NCBI RefSeq assembly: GCF_027942865.1
Contig: NC_134507.1
Coordinates: forward strand, 33,719,711 to 33,783,710
Reading direction: 5' to 3'
Source: Odontesthes bonariensis
Taxonomy: Eukaryota; Chordata; Actinopteri; Atheriniformes; Atherinopsidae
Length of the DNA: 64,000 nucleotides
The notes under the pieces are model-generated. The model was not told the origin of the DNA and did not search any database. It worked only from the letters and a program-made list of their open reading frames with translations. Shown here one piece after another: positions 42,802-54,500 of this stretch (within the stretch, counting starts at the first letter, position 1; the number at the start of each line of letters is the position of its first letter). Made by a program: the position numbers and the translations under genes.

Positions 42802-43192
42802 ATTTGACTGTATAACGTGAATATCCCTGGGCAACTCTACCTTGGTTTTTGTCCTGGCGTTGCTGCTTTAACGACACCTTTCCATCTTTAAAACCCATGT
42901 TTTGCAAGGTTTGCTGAATGCTGCGGCAGGTCTGCACAGCTGATATGCAGCTGCGCAGTTGTCAGGTGAGGTCATACTGTGCAGTCACCCCAGGCAGGTG
43001 GGCGTTGCCTTAGTGATGGCAACAACGAGATGAGAATACGGCAGCATTTCTGCACTGGAGATATTAAGCCGTGAGGGTTTGCCTCAACTAAGAATTTTCC
43101 CAGTGTGGGTGGGTGTGGCTCTAGAGATGGGGAGAGTGGAAAAACTAAATCAATTTGTGCTCCAAGTTCCTTGGTTGTTGAAACAAGAACTG
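42802..43192. other. Spacer between U1 copies
   Basis: No RNA gene recognised. The first ~70 bp are repeated after copy 2 (AACTCTACCTTGGTTTTTGT, then CCTGGCGTTGC). Confidence 0.4.
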
Positions 43193-43349
43193 ATCAGAAA
43201 GATGAAGAAAAGCCGGACTGTTTTAATCTGCAAGCTTTTCAGATTCAGGTTAGCTGCTGGCATGGCACTGCAGACAGTTGAATTTGCTGCACCGTCCGGC
43301 CGAGTGAGGCACCTGGAAAAGAGGTGTCAGCCTCTGACAGTTCCAACTC

Positions 43350-43513
43350 ATACTTACCTGGCAGGGGAGATACCATGATCAAGAAGGTGGTTCACCCAGG
43401 ACGAGGCTCAGCCATTGCACACCGGCTGTACTGACCCTTGCGAATTCCCCAAATGTGGGAATCTCGACTGCATAATTTCTGGTGGTGGGGGACTGCGTTC
43501 GCGCTCTCCCCTG
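43350..43513 (+). ncRNA. RNU1: U1 snRNA copy 2
   Basis: 164 nt with the same 5' end and Sm region. It is closer to the common vertebrate sequence at GAAGGTGG and TGACCCTTGCG, but has CTGGTGGTGG instead of CTGGTAGTGG after the Sm site. It is in tandem with copy 1, 712 bp apart, both on the plus strand in the centre of the inverted repeat. Confidence 0.94.
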
Positions 43514-43762
43514 ATTTGACTGTATAACGTAAATATCCCTGGGCAACTCTACCTTGGTTTTTGTCCTGGCGTTGCAGTGAGCACTCTTCAGCCGTTTCAG
43601 ATGGTACAACTTTGCACTCCCGCCCGCTCCACTGAGCACCATTCAAACGACAATTTAGCGCTCCAGCTTTGAACATGGGCACGGTCTCAACAAATAAGGT
43701 GACTCTACTCCGAGAAGTCACTTGGCACAGCAAGAAGATTACCTTTGCACAGACAGAATGGG

Positions 43763-43879
43763 CTTCACCCGCAAAGGTAAAGCCTTCCAAAAATAGAAAC
43801 AACTCATTAATGCTGTTCTCCACGGAAGTCTTCAGTAAAAGGCGAAAGACTTGTACGTTATGAAGAGAAACCAGAGTAC
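43763..43879 (-). ncRNA. RNU5: U5 snRNA copy 3 (right arm)
   Basis: Mirror of copy 1. The minus strand reads GTACTCTGGTTTCTCTTCAT, with loop 1 CGCCTTTTACT, Sm site ATTTTTGG and 3' stem-loop. It has GAAGACTTCCGTGG where copy 1 has AAAGACTTCCGTGG. Downstream sequence is unlike copies 1 and 2, with no hairpin or minisatellite. Confidence 0.88.
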
Positions 43880-44184
43880 GAGTATTTGACACTGCGGGAG
43901 CAGTGCATCAGGCTAGTTGGCATAGCCACCTTTCCCACGGTGAGCTTTGCTTGGTTGAGACGCTGGCTCCCCGGCCGACCAGGCAGGAACAATCGGGCCC
44001 TATTCCAATGGCTGCTTTGTCTTTTACTCTGTGCAAAAGACTAGGGGTGTTGAGGCTTTGTTCTGACCGCTCATTGGGTGTAGAGGTTTTTTTCAAGCAA
44101 TTCTCCCAGTCGGCCCAATCCCAGAGCCATCTCAAAGTGGAGTTCACTTTCACTCTCTTTTCGCAGACTAAAAGCCAGAGTTTT

Positions 44185-44262
44185 ATCTCAGAAGCTAAGC
44201 AGAGTTGGGCCTGGTTAGTACTTGGATGGGGAGACCGCCTGGGAATACCAGGTGCTGTAAGC
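44185..44262 (+). pseudogene. 5'-truncated 5S rRNA copy, right arm
   Basis: Mirror of 40438-40515, including the extra G in GGATGGGGAGACC; reads AGAGTTGGGCC where the left copy has AGAGTCGGGCC. Confidence 0.87.
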
Positions 44263-44485
44263 CTTTTGGCTTCTCCAGGCGCATGCAGTTTGACTGCGTC
44301 AAATGCAAAGGCAGTCCCTGTTTGACGTTTTGGAACTGCTCCTTTGTCAGGACAAAGTTAAATGTATGAGGATCAAAGGCAACCATGACCTGGGACACCT
44401 TAGCAGATCCAGGATCAGCAAGATGGATCACAGGGTGATCATCAGATGTTTCAACAAAAGACATGCAGAGAGAAGAGAGAAAAAT

Positions 44486-44580
44486 GCTTACAGCACCTGG
44501 TATTCCCAAGCAGTCTCCCATCCAAGTACTAACCAGGCCCGACCCTGCTTGGCTTCCGAGTTCGGACGAGATCGGGCGTG
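44486..44580 (-). rRNA. 5S rRNA, 3' part (gene split by LINE)
   Basis: The last 95 nt of 5S, from CACGCCCGATCTCG to GTAAGC on the minus strand, with A and C boxes and a downstream T5. The first 15 nt lie at 50662-50676 beyond the LINE, and 8 nt (GCCCTGAA) are missing. The internal promoter survives, but the RNA would have a foreign 5' end. Confidence 0.92.
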
Positions 44581-44827
44581 GTTTTTTTTTTTTCTCTTTT
44601 ATTATCAAAAAGTACAAATTTCAAAATACATCAAATTACATATTTACATGTATACTCATTTGAACCTTATATACACATATATTATTTACAATACAGTCAA
44701 AGCAAAAACACAAATTTGTGAGGCTATCATTGGGTCTTCTCCCCCTCTTCCATCCCACAGACCTTCTCACCAAACCTTATAAATGGAACCAAAAGACAGA
44801 AAACCAATATGACAAAACAAAAAACTA

Positions 44828-45180
44828 GTGAGACAGCCCGTGGTTCTTCACTTCCCTCTCGCCCACAGGCCCCCTCACCAAACCATAGAAATAAAAATAA
44901 AATTTAAAAAATAAAAATATAACTATTAACAGAAAAACCAACTTGACAAAACTAAAACAAGTGAGACAGCCTGTAGGTCTCCTCCTTCTCCTCTCGCCCA
45001 CAGGCCCCCTCACCAAACCATAGAAATAAAAATAAAAAAAATAAAAAAATAAAAATAAAAATATAACTATTAACAGAAACACCGACTTGACAAAACTAGA
45101 CAAGTGAGACAGCCTGTAGGTCTCCTCCTTCTCGCGCCCACAGGCCCCCTCACCAAACAATAGAAATAAATAAACACATT
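44828..45180 (-). repeat. Tandem 133-143-bp repeats in the LINE 3' UTR
   Basis: Units starting GTGAGACAGCC at 44828, 44961 and 45104, each with CACAGGCCCCCTCACCAAAC followed by an A-rich stretch. A more diverged partial unit precedes at about 44720. The copies differ in length of the AAATAAAAATA tract. Confidence 0.85.
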
Positions 45181-45195
45181 ATAGCCACTCTTGCT

Positions 45196-48100
45196 CTACC
45201 CAAAGTCTAACTTCACACCCCCATCCCCAATCTGTATGAACGTGCTCCCCTCCACAAAACCCTCAGTGAACTCTTCTACCCCTAAGTGTGTTAAAACCCT
45301 GTGCACGTCCCTTTTCGTGATGCTTTTAAAAATACTCCACACCTCCACTTTCTTTTTCTCGTAATGGGCTATGTCCCTCCTCATTTTAACAGCATACCTG
45401 GCGTGACTTAAAACATAATTTAGCAAATTTGCATTCTTCCCTTCCATCCTTCCCCTCACTCCAAACAACCACACCTCTCTCCAGCCCGTTTCCCCCCACA
45501 CTTCTTTATCCCAACATCTATTTATGAGTTTTCTCATTTTCTTAAAATACCCTACCAGTTCCCCACATTCAACAAACTCATGCATACACGTTTCCACCCC
45601 CACACCGCACACATCACATTCTTTCCTTACGTTCACATCAAATCTGCTTATTACTAAATTATTAAAAATTCTGTTGTGCCTCAATATAAAATCAAAATTT
45701 TCGCATTCAGGGGTGTTGCACTTAACCCTTAGGTTTTCCCATATTCCCTTTTCATCCATGTCCTCCATCACCCTCTCCCACACTTTCTCCGCTGCCGGTC
45801 TCTTTATTTCTTTCCTTCTCAAACTTCTGTATATCACCCTTGCTTTCACACTCATTACATTCATCCTCCCCTCCCCTTCCCCCACATACATTCCCATTTC
45901 TCCAGCTTCATTTTCATTTCCCCCCACCTCACCCTCAATCATTCTCACCCATTCACTCGGCATTCCCTCCCTTATTTTCCCCATTACCCCTTCTGCCGTT
46001 TTCAGCGCCATCTCATCCCCCCTTTCTCTCACCTCGTCCACCATCACCTGTGCCCTCATAAAACCTGGTACATATTCATACACTATATCCCTCACTTTCC
46101 TGATCCCTGCCCTCCACATCAGCCTATTATATATTGTGCTCCCCCCACAAGTGATTTTTGGGTTTAAAAACACTGGCTGCTCCCACACCTGCCTCACATT
46201 CTTACATTCATACTCCACATTTTTACCAAACTCCCCCCACGCTCCCAGCACCTCCTTATGAAACTCAGACACTCCGCTCAACATACCTTCCTTCAAATCC
46301 ATGTACACCGCACTCCCACCACATCCACCACATTCATCTATTGCCCTCCCTAGAAACATCTTCCACACTTGATCTTTTTTATTTTTTAAATATCTTGCCA
46401 TCATTTTCACTCTCATTGCTTTCTTTTTCCTTTCTAGATTTATTAGTTTTAACCCACCATCCTCATACTCATTCTCCAACACCTCCCTAGCTATCCTCAC
46501 TCCTTTCCCATCCCATAAAAACTCATTCACCATTCTCTCCATCTCCTTCATCACTCTCTCAGGCACATCCAACACATTCATCACATAACCAATCTTACTC
46601 ACTATTAACGCATTCACCACCACCACCTTCCCCCGCAATGTAAGCCCTCTCTTCTTCCAAAACTCCAGTGTTTTTTTGATGCTATTCATTAGCCCTTCAT
46701 ACTGCATATCTCTCCCTTCTCTGGCTTCTATCCCTAAGTTAACACCTAACACTTTAAAATAATCCTTCTTCTCCTTCAACCATAGTTCTGTTTGCCCTGC
46801 TCTACCTGCCCCTATATACATGACCTCTGACTTTTCTTTGTTCAATTTCGCCCCTGATGCCCTACCATACAGCTCTACACTCCCTAAGACCTCAGCTACG
46901 CTCTCCCTGTCCCTAACCGTAACTGTCGTGTCATCTGCGTACTGATAAACTAAACTTCTGTGCCCCCCTGGCAACTCTATGCCTCTGATCTTATCGTTTT
47001 TCTCCAGCATCGCCGCTAAAGGCTCTGCAGATATCGAATACAGCAGAGCCGATAGCGGACACCCTTGCCTTACTGACCTCTCTAATCTAAACGTGTCTGT
47101 GATTATCCCATTTATTTTAACACAACTAACTGCCCTATCATATAACCTCTTAATCCATCCCACTAACCTCTCCCCAAACCCTACCTTTTCTAACACCCTG
47201 TACAAGTATGTGTGGTCTACTCTGTCAAATGCTTTGTTCAGATCTAAGCTAACCACTAACCCTCCTGTTCCTCCCTTCATGTAATCTATTGTGTCCCTGA
47301 TGCTGCTTATTGTGTCTGCTATGTCCCTACCTGGTATGCTGTAAGCCTGTGTGCTTCCCACCACCGTCCCTATTACTCTTTTGATCCTGTTTGCTAGCAC
47401 CCGTGCTAATATTTTATAATCTCCATTTAACATGCTCAGTGGTCTGTAGTTTTCTAATCTGTCCCTATCCCCTTTCTTGTGTATTATACTAACTAGCCCT
47501 GTCATCATACTAACTGGCATCTCTCCCTTTTCTTCTATCCATTTAAATAGCTTATCTAACACAGGCACTAACTCCTCTCTGAACTCTCTGTAGAATTCCC
47601 CTGTCAATCCATCCAACCCTGGACTCTTATTCCTCCCTAACCCCCCTATCGCTTTCTCTATTTCTCCCGTCCCTATCTCACCCTCACACATGTCCCTGCC
47701 CTCCTCTGTTAGCCTAGCCCTCACCTTTGCTATTACCTGCCCTATGCTCTCCTCATCTACCTCTTCTTTCCTAAATAAATCCCTATAAAACTCTTCTACT
47801 CTATCCGCTATCCCTACAAAATCTTTTATCTTCTCTCCCTTCTTTCCCTCTACCTGTTCTAAGAAATTCCTCTTCTGCTTTGTCTTCTCTAACCCTAAAA
47901 AAAACCCTGTGCACTTCTCTCCCTCAATGGGGTATCTGGCCCTGCTTCTAACTATCGCTCCCATACACTTCTTCTGCTCTATCCCTTTCAGCTCCTCCTT
48001 AATTCCTATATACCTCCCTGAATCATGTCCTGCTTCCCTATCTGCTCTCTCTGCTTCCCTGTCTAATTCTTGCTTTAACCTCTGTTCTCTTTCCTTCTCT

Positions 48101-49037
48101 TTCCTGCTCCTGCTTCTACTATAAGCTATGCTCAGATCCTTTATCTCTTCTTTAAAGCTTTCCCACCACCTCCCAATGTCATCCTCATACATGTTTTCAT
48201 TTATTCTCCTTGCAATACAGTCTCTCACTTTCTCCTTATACTTTCTTTCTTTCAGCATCTCACCATTCAAACACCACACTCCCCCCCCCCCCTCCTCTCT
48301 ATGCCTTGTCCTAAACTAAACCCTACCATCATGTGGTCGCTCAGTGCAGTTACCCTATATTCTATCTTACCGATCTTATTCTCTATGTCCCTCGTACTGA
48401 GCACTAAATCTATCCGGCTCTGCTTTAACACCCCTCTCACCACTTGCCTCCTTGTGAACTCCCTCTTCTCTGGATTCCTCTCCCTCCATACATCTATCAA
48501 TCCGTTCACTCTCATTACCTCTTTCAACACACCTCTTGTAGAGTCGCTCTTAAAGCACACACTCGCAGATGCATCCAGTCTCCCACACCATACGTTAAAG
48601 TCTCCCACCACCATGCAGTTCTCCCCACACATTCCTCCTATTCCCTCAAAAAAGACCTTTCTCTCCTTCTCTTCATTTGGTGCATACACATTTATTAGTC
48701 TGTATTCTTTCCCCACATAATCAAACGTGATCCCTATCATTCGTCCCTCCCCATCATCCACACACTTCTTTATGTTGCCGACTACTCCCCTCTTCACTAG
48801 AATAGCCACCCCTCTGGACTTTGCCCCACTATTGTTCTCATACATTTCTCCCATCCATTCCTTCTTAACTTCACTCATGCACTCCTCATCCCAATGTGTC
48901 TCTTGCACACACATAATATCCCCGTCACACACCTGCCAGGCTTGTTGCCTTCTGTTGTTGTCACGCAGCCCATTTACATTAAAAGATGTAATTTTTAACA
49001 TAAATAGTATTATATACACAATTAGCTTTCTCTTCAT
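45196..49037 (-). CDS. Mutsu-like LINE ORF2: endonuclease and reverse transcriptase
   Basis: The endonuclease part (49037-48267) has ITSFNVNGLRD, CVQETHWD, VVGDFNVWCG, SRIDLVL and LSDHMMVGF, the full set of EEP catalytic blocks. The RT part (48279-45196, 1027 residues) has NKSPGLDGLTGEFYREF, SLDLNKAFDRVDH (motif A Asp), [19 protein letters not shown] and YQYADD (catalytic Asp pair, about residues 447-450), and a C-terminal zinc motif CDVCGVGVETCMHEFVEC. The two parts are split by one frame change at a run of 12 G (48281-48292), otherwise ORF2 is open. The start ATG overlaps the ORF1 stop as ATGA (49034-49037); a second Met (MLKITSFN) lies 11 codons in. Confidence 0.88.
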
Positions 49038-50579
49038 TTTAAACTCTTTTTCACCTTCCCAATCCTTTTCACTTCTCTTTTCCCCAGAGGCCTTTTTCTG
49101 GTTGCCATCACCTCCTCCATGTTATCCTCACTGCTGTCTGTAGCTTCTCCCATTGCCCATTCACATTCCTGCCCTGCCCGCAAGTCCTCCCTTGACCCCC
49201 CTACCCCCCCTCCCCGCTGCCTCCTCAGTCCTCTGCTTGCTCCACTCGTCTGCCGTCTTCTTCTCTCCACCATGGCTCTCCTCTCCTCTCCTCTGTCCTC
49301 TCTTTGTTCGCTGCCGTTGTGGCCATCTCTCTCCTTCTCCCCTCTCATCTGCGTTGGTGTCTCCTCCACCACCGTCAGGTCCTCCTCCTCTCCGTCTCGC
49401 TCGCCTCCCTCCTCCATCTGCTCCACCTCTCCGTCAACGAGCTCCAGGCTCTCTGCTCCACCTCCGCTCTGCTCCTCCTCTCCACCAGCGAGCTCCAGGC
49501 TCTCTGCTCCACCTCCGTTCTGCTCCTCCTCTCCACCAACAATCTCCTGACTCGCTCCTCCTCCTCCTGTTCTCCGTTTTGCTGCTCTTTTCCTCTCCCA
49601 TCATTGCACTCTCGTGCGTAATGCCCCTGTTTTGCGCATTTATGGCACTTAAATTCAGGACATTCTCTTAGAATGTGTCCCGGCTGGATGCATAGCCGGC
49701 ACACTTTTACTTGTCTGTCGTGAATAACACGAAAGTATTCTCCCCCCTCCAGGGTTTCAAACTTGGTCGAATACGGCAGCGATTGCACTTTGTCGTTAAA
49801 TTGCACCTTGCAAAATCGCGTGCCGTCAGCCACGTCAGTTCCTGGCCATTTCATCCTTTTAATCGGCGAAGTTGCCTTGCTAATTTTTCGCATATTTCCT
49901 CGTCCGTGATGTACGGGGGCAAGTTGAGGAAGGATACAACTAGTTCATTGCTCCTGACTTCCTTTGCCATTACCCGCACTCCCTTCAATAAGAAGCCGTC
50001 CATGAGGCGCGCCTTACCTTTCCCGTCCTGCATAGTGATCTCAAATGTGCTCTTTGCCTTCATTCTGCAGGCAAGAACTATACCGCAGCTTTCCATTATG
50101 CCTCTAAGCAACTCCATTAGTGTCACTTTGTCTGGCCCTGCCAGCTCCACAATCACGGTCAGCTCCTTTTTGAAGCCACCGTCTTTCACATTTTCCCTTT
50201 CATTCTTCATATTCTCTTCATTCAAACTCGCACTTCTGCTTTCTCCATTCCAAATTGCTGCATTCACTTCTCCATTCTTTCTCACTTTCTCTCTTCCATT
50301 TTCATTTCCTCCTTTATTCATACCTTCATTTACTCTCCTTATGTCGCTTTCTTTCCCACCATCATTCACTCGCCTGTCATCCGTCAGCCGTTCTCCATTG
50401 TTCAGTATCGTTGTCATTTTCCGTTCCATTGTTTCGTTTGCCATGTTATCCGTCCGGTTACAAAAACACACGAAACGAGGACGTTCCCCCGAACAGCGAA
50501 GCTGCTGGGGGAATAAAACAAAACAAACAACTATACAAACAAATCTAACTCCCACACGATCACTCAAAACACTCACCAA
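49034..50579 (-). CDS. Mutsu-like LINE ORF1: RNA-binding protein with CCHC knuckles
   Basis: Three overlapping minus-strand frames: 50579-49851, 49893-49375 and 49426-49034. The first is charged, then has ELTVIVELAGPDKVTLMELL, an RRM-like region typical of Tx1/L1 ORF1. The second carries two zinc knuckles, CRLCIQPGHILREC and CHKCAKQGHYAREC, then Arg/Glu repeats (VERRSR..VEQRAWSSL). The third is a Glu-rich, Gly-rich tail ending GKVKKSLK. At least two frame changes separate them. The likely initiator is the Met at MANETMERKMTT, downstream of the track of hydrophobic residues, rather than the first Met. Confidence 0.8.
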
Positions 50580-50661
50580 ACACTTTCACTCACTCTTTCA
50601 AACGCACGCTCTCTCTCAAACAAATTGCTGCAGGGCACCGACTGTCACAAGTGATCATGGG

Positions 50662-50676
50662 GGTGTGGCCGTAAGC
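50662..50676 (-). rRNA. 5S rRNA, first 15 nt (upstream of LINE)
   Basis: GCTTACGGCCACACC on the minus strand, continuous with the same upstream flank as the intact left-arm 5S (GGGACTGTG). Together with 44486-44580 it makes the interrupted gene. Confidence 0.88.
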
Positions 50677-51045
50677 CACAGTCCCTGTGACAAATATGTG
50701 TTACATAGGTGCTGGAACCATACGTTGCCCCTATTTTACCAGAGAGTTGGCTTGAGAGGCTGATGTTGAGCCTGCACGTCGACTTCCCTGATGTGATTGT
50801 TCTCTGCAGCTGAAAATGGGACTCTCAGATAACTTAGTGTGTGTCTGTCAAGCTCCTCTGTTCTCTGTGTGTAGTTTGGTGTTCATGGTCATACAGAGAA
50901 ACCAGGGAAGCTCAATCCCACGACGTGCTCATAAACTGCGTCTTTTCTAAAGATTATAGTTCCATTTTAGAAGTCAGAATACAATGGCTCCCTGAAACTA
51001 CCACCATGTACAGCTGGTTTTGTTATTTCACAAGAGTTGGGAAGA

Positions 51046-51194
51046 GTGCACCGTTCCCGGCGGCACTGCAGTACCGGGTTGATGCGTGGAGTGAACGGAG
51101 CAAGCCCCTTTTTCAACCCCTGTGCCTAAAAATCCATTTAATATGTAGTCCTCATATAGAGGACGTATCAGATATTAAACTGATAAGAACAGAT
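51046..51194 (-). ncRNA. RNU2: U2 snRNA 3' part (gene split by LINE)
   Basis: 149 nt from TCTGTTCTTATCAGTTTAAT to the 3' end. It differs from the left copy at a few sites (for example CGTTCCCGG for CGTTGCCGG on the plus-strand reading). The LINE lies immediately upstream on the minus strand. Confidence 0.9.
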
Positions 51195-51573
51195 TTTTTC
51201 TTTTGAAAAAATTTATTGACACTAATACATCACATTTTCATAAAAACTTCATATTTAAGACATATGTTTTATCTATGAATAAAAACATCAATAAATAAGT
51301 GTAATCTGTATAACCACATTTAAGACAACAACAATAAAACAAGTTTACCATGGGATATTACAGATAAGGTCAATGTTGTCTAAGGTAAAAGTTACATGTG
51401 AAGTAGTTCTCATGCGAGTAGCAGTTTGTATTGAGTGTCTTTAAAAAGGAGTGCATTAGTTAAAATGCTCTCTTCCAAGTCCATTTTTTGTGCAGGAGCG
51501 CAGTGAGTCCCTACCCAGGGAAACTCATTTTTCTCCCCCAAACAGTAGGTCTCTCGGGATCCTGTCGTGGTGC

Positions 51574-54500
51574 TCAGAGGAGATCCCCACCCTGTTGCTC
51601 CTTCCCACCTGCCTCACCCGGAGAGCCAGGCCGTCGCTGCTTTGACCTTTTTGTGTGTAGCTCCGGCTCCTTCATCCGAATGGGCACAGAGGCGATTCTT
51701 CTTTGTGGATGTGTCCTAGGCCCGCCGCCTGCAGCTCCGGCCGCTTGAGCCGCCGCTGCGGCCATCCGGATCACAGCCACGGGGGGGATCTGCATGCGCT
51801 TCCTCACCAGCAAGTTCCTGGAGGTCCACATGGCGTCTTTCATAGCGGCTAGGGTGAGCCACTGCTTGGCAAAGTCATTCTTTTTTATTTTTGTTTGGCT
51901 CACCCCATAGAGCACGAGTTGTGCTGTGAGGACCTCCCTTGCTGGCAAGTACGGGAATTGCAAGGAGCCGGCTGTTGCCCACTGGTCTGCAGCAGCGCTG
52001 CACTCCCAGAGCAGGTGCCTCACCGACTCGGGCGCGCCACAACCAGGTCGCGGGCAGGTTGAGATCGCTGACATGCCCCGGGAGTGCATAACGGACCTGA
52101 CTGGGAGGATCTCATGAGCCACCATCCACGACAGGTCCCGGAGTCTGTTTGGGAGAGCGGAATGGTTGACGTTGCACCAAACTGTTGAGGGCTCGCCGAA
52201 CGCGAGTCCACGCACTGGACTCACTGGTTCCCGCTCCTGCACAACAGAAATCAAAGAGCGGTGGTTTGTTAAAACATGCAACTCCTCTGCCTCCAAGTTA
52301 AAATGCTTTAAGAACGTCTGGATAAAAGCATAGGATGGTGGCAGGCTAAAAGACACAGGCACTTTTAGGTCGGTGGGTAAAATCTTCAGTCTTCTGAGGT
52401 AAGAACCCATCCAGAATCGTGTCATTGCTTTAGTTTTGGGGTTTCCGGATGGGTCTGTGGCCTGTAGGATGTGCAGTGTAGTGTATCTGCTTCCTAAAAA
52501 CAAATAAAAATCAGGCACTCCTTTTCCTCCTTTCTCTTTTTGTTTCTTCATTACATCTCTCCTCAGTCTTTCCCACTTGGAGCCCCACAGAAAATAAAAA
52601 ATGGCTCGGTCCAGGTCTAAAAGCACTTTTCTAGGTGGGATAAAAACAGAACTGATTAGTAAAAGCAAAGGTAAAATCACGGCTTTGATGATTAAAACCT
52701 TTCCTTCAATGGTCAGTCCTCTAAGTCCCCAGTATCCTAGTCTTTGCTTTACTTTCCCTACCACGTCTGGCCAGTTTGATGTCCCTCCCCCTTCCTTGTC
52801 AAAATTAATCCCCAGTATTTTCTGTTTTGTCTGGGTTATAGTCACGGGGAGTCCTGCAGTCTCAGTCGCTGTCCATGGCCCGTAAAATTGGGCTTGGGTC
52901 TTGTTTCTGTTTAGTTTTGCCCCAGAGGCCCGTCCATACCAGTCAGTCAAGTCCAGAGTCCTATTGATGGATATTAGGTCTGTACATAAAATGTTCACGT
53001 CGTCCATATATAAAACACACTTTGTCGATAGTCCCCCGCTCCCCGGGACTCTCACCCCATTGATTCGGTGGTCCCTTCTCAAGCTCTGTGCCAGTGGTTC
53101 CACACAGATGATGTAGAGGAGGGCAGATAACGGACAACCCTGACGGACACCGCAGTGGATGTTTACTGCTTTTGTCAGATGCCCGTTAACAAGGAATTTG
53201 CTGGTAATGCCCCGGTACAGCAGACCCACCCAAGCTATAAACCTTTCTGGGAACCCCATTTTTTGCAGTACCTGGAAAAGGTACTGGTGCGAGACCCGAT
53301 CAAAGGCTTTCTCAAAGTCTAAATTTAGGACTGCTAGCCGAATGTTTCTGTCTCTCGCATAACAGATGGTGTCTCGGATCAGTACGAGGCTGTCGGTTAT
53401 CTTCCTCCCCGGGATGGCACAGGCTTGATCCGGGTGAATCAGGTCTTCTAAAAACAAGGACATACGTGAGGCTAAAAGTTTACTAAAAAGTTTACAGTCA
53501 AAGTTTAAAAGTGTAATCGGTCTCCAATTTTTCAAGTCAGTCTTGTCTTTTTTTTTGTGAAGAAGAGTCACTATCCCTGCTCTAAAACTGTCAGGAAGTC
53601 GCTCAAGTTGCTCAAATTCCATAAAAACAGTAAACAAGTCAGGTGCTAAAATATCCCAAAAGGTCAAATAAAATTCCAAGGGAAGTCCATCTTGTCCTGG
53701 GGACTTCCCTTTCTTAAAATTTGTAAAACATTTATTTAACTCTGAAATTGTAAAATCTTGGGTTCAAAGCACACTGTCTTTTACTGTTTTTTCTATGAAA
53801 TTTAAAACTTCTGTCATGGTGTCCATTTCAACAGGTTTTTGTTCGTACAATTCACGATAAAATTGTTCAACAGCTTGTTTAATTTCTTCCATTGAATCAA
53901 CTGTGCACCCGTTCTCTTTTGTTAGCTCTAAAATGGCCCCCCCTTTATTCACAATTTTCTTAAAAAAATACCTTGTGCACTTCTCTCCTTCCTCTATTTC
54001 TCGTTCCCTGCTTCTTAAAATGACACCCTTACTTTTAATATCTGCTAAAATCAACATCTCTGTTTTCACTTGTTTAATTTCATCATTAAAATCCATCCCT
54101 TGTTGGTTTAATTTAAAATAGCGCTGTAGTCGCTTCTGCAGTCCCATCATGCGTCTGTTTTCCCTATTCTTTTTTCTCCTACCTGCCTGTCTAAAGAAAG
54201 TCTGGGTCTTTTCCTTCACCATTTCCCACCAGTGTGCACGTGTATCGTAAAAGTCTTGAAGGGTCTGCCACTCGTGGTACTGCTCCCGGTACTGACTAAC
54301 TATTTCATCTTCTTTTAAAAGGGAGCAGTTTAGTTTCCACAGACCACTTCCGGAAGTCACACCCGAAGAGAGTGATAGGGTGCAGGAAAGCATCAGGTGA
54401 TCAGAAAAGAAAACGGGGGTCAATCTAGCATCGGTTGGTGGGCAGTCCCGTGTAAAAAGGTAATCTATACGAGAGGCTCTGGTGCCATCACCACTGAACC

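Larger units (their letters stand above)
44581..50661 (-). mobile_element. Mutsu-like 5S-specific non-LTR LINE (Tx1-type), near complete
   Basis: A 6,081-bp two-ORF non-LTR element inserted in the same sense into a 5S gene. It ends in an A-rich tail (AAAAGAGAAAAAAAAAAAAC) abutting 5S nt 24, and the 5' end abuts 5S nt 15. Order: 5' UTR, ORF1 with zinc knuckles, ORF2 with endonuclease, RT and Cys-His end, then a 600-nt 3' UTR with tandem repeats. Fish Tx1-clade LINEs specific for 5S rRNA genes are known as Mutsu. The name here rests on target, architecture and motifs, not on a search. ORF1 and ORF2 each contain frame changes. Confidence 0.88.

Noticed and set aside
43392-43892. Minus-strand frame across U1 and U5
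   Set aside because: Overlaps two RNA genes; no protein domain.
39146-44617. Frames repeating FDPHTFNFVL near snRNA genes
   Set aside because: Looked protein-like because they recur, but they run through 5S and spacer repeats on both strands and have no consistent ends. I treat them as spacer or promoter repeats.
45524-48720. Several plus-strand frames over the LINE
   Set aside because: Antisense shadows of ORF2; composition reflects its codon bias.
49119-50763. Plus-strand frames over LINE ORF1
   Set aside because: Antisense shadows with low-complexity Ser/Pro composition.
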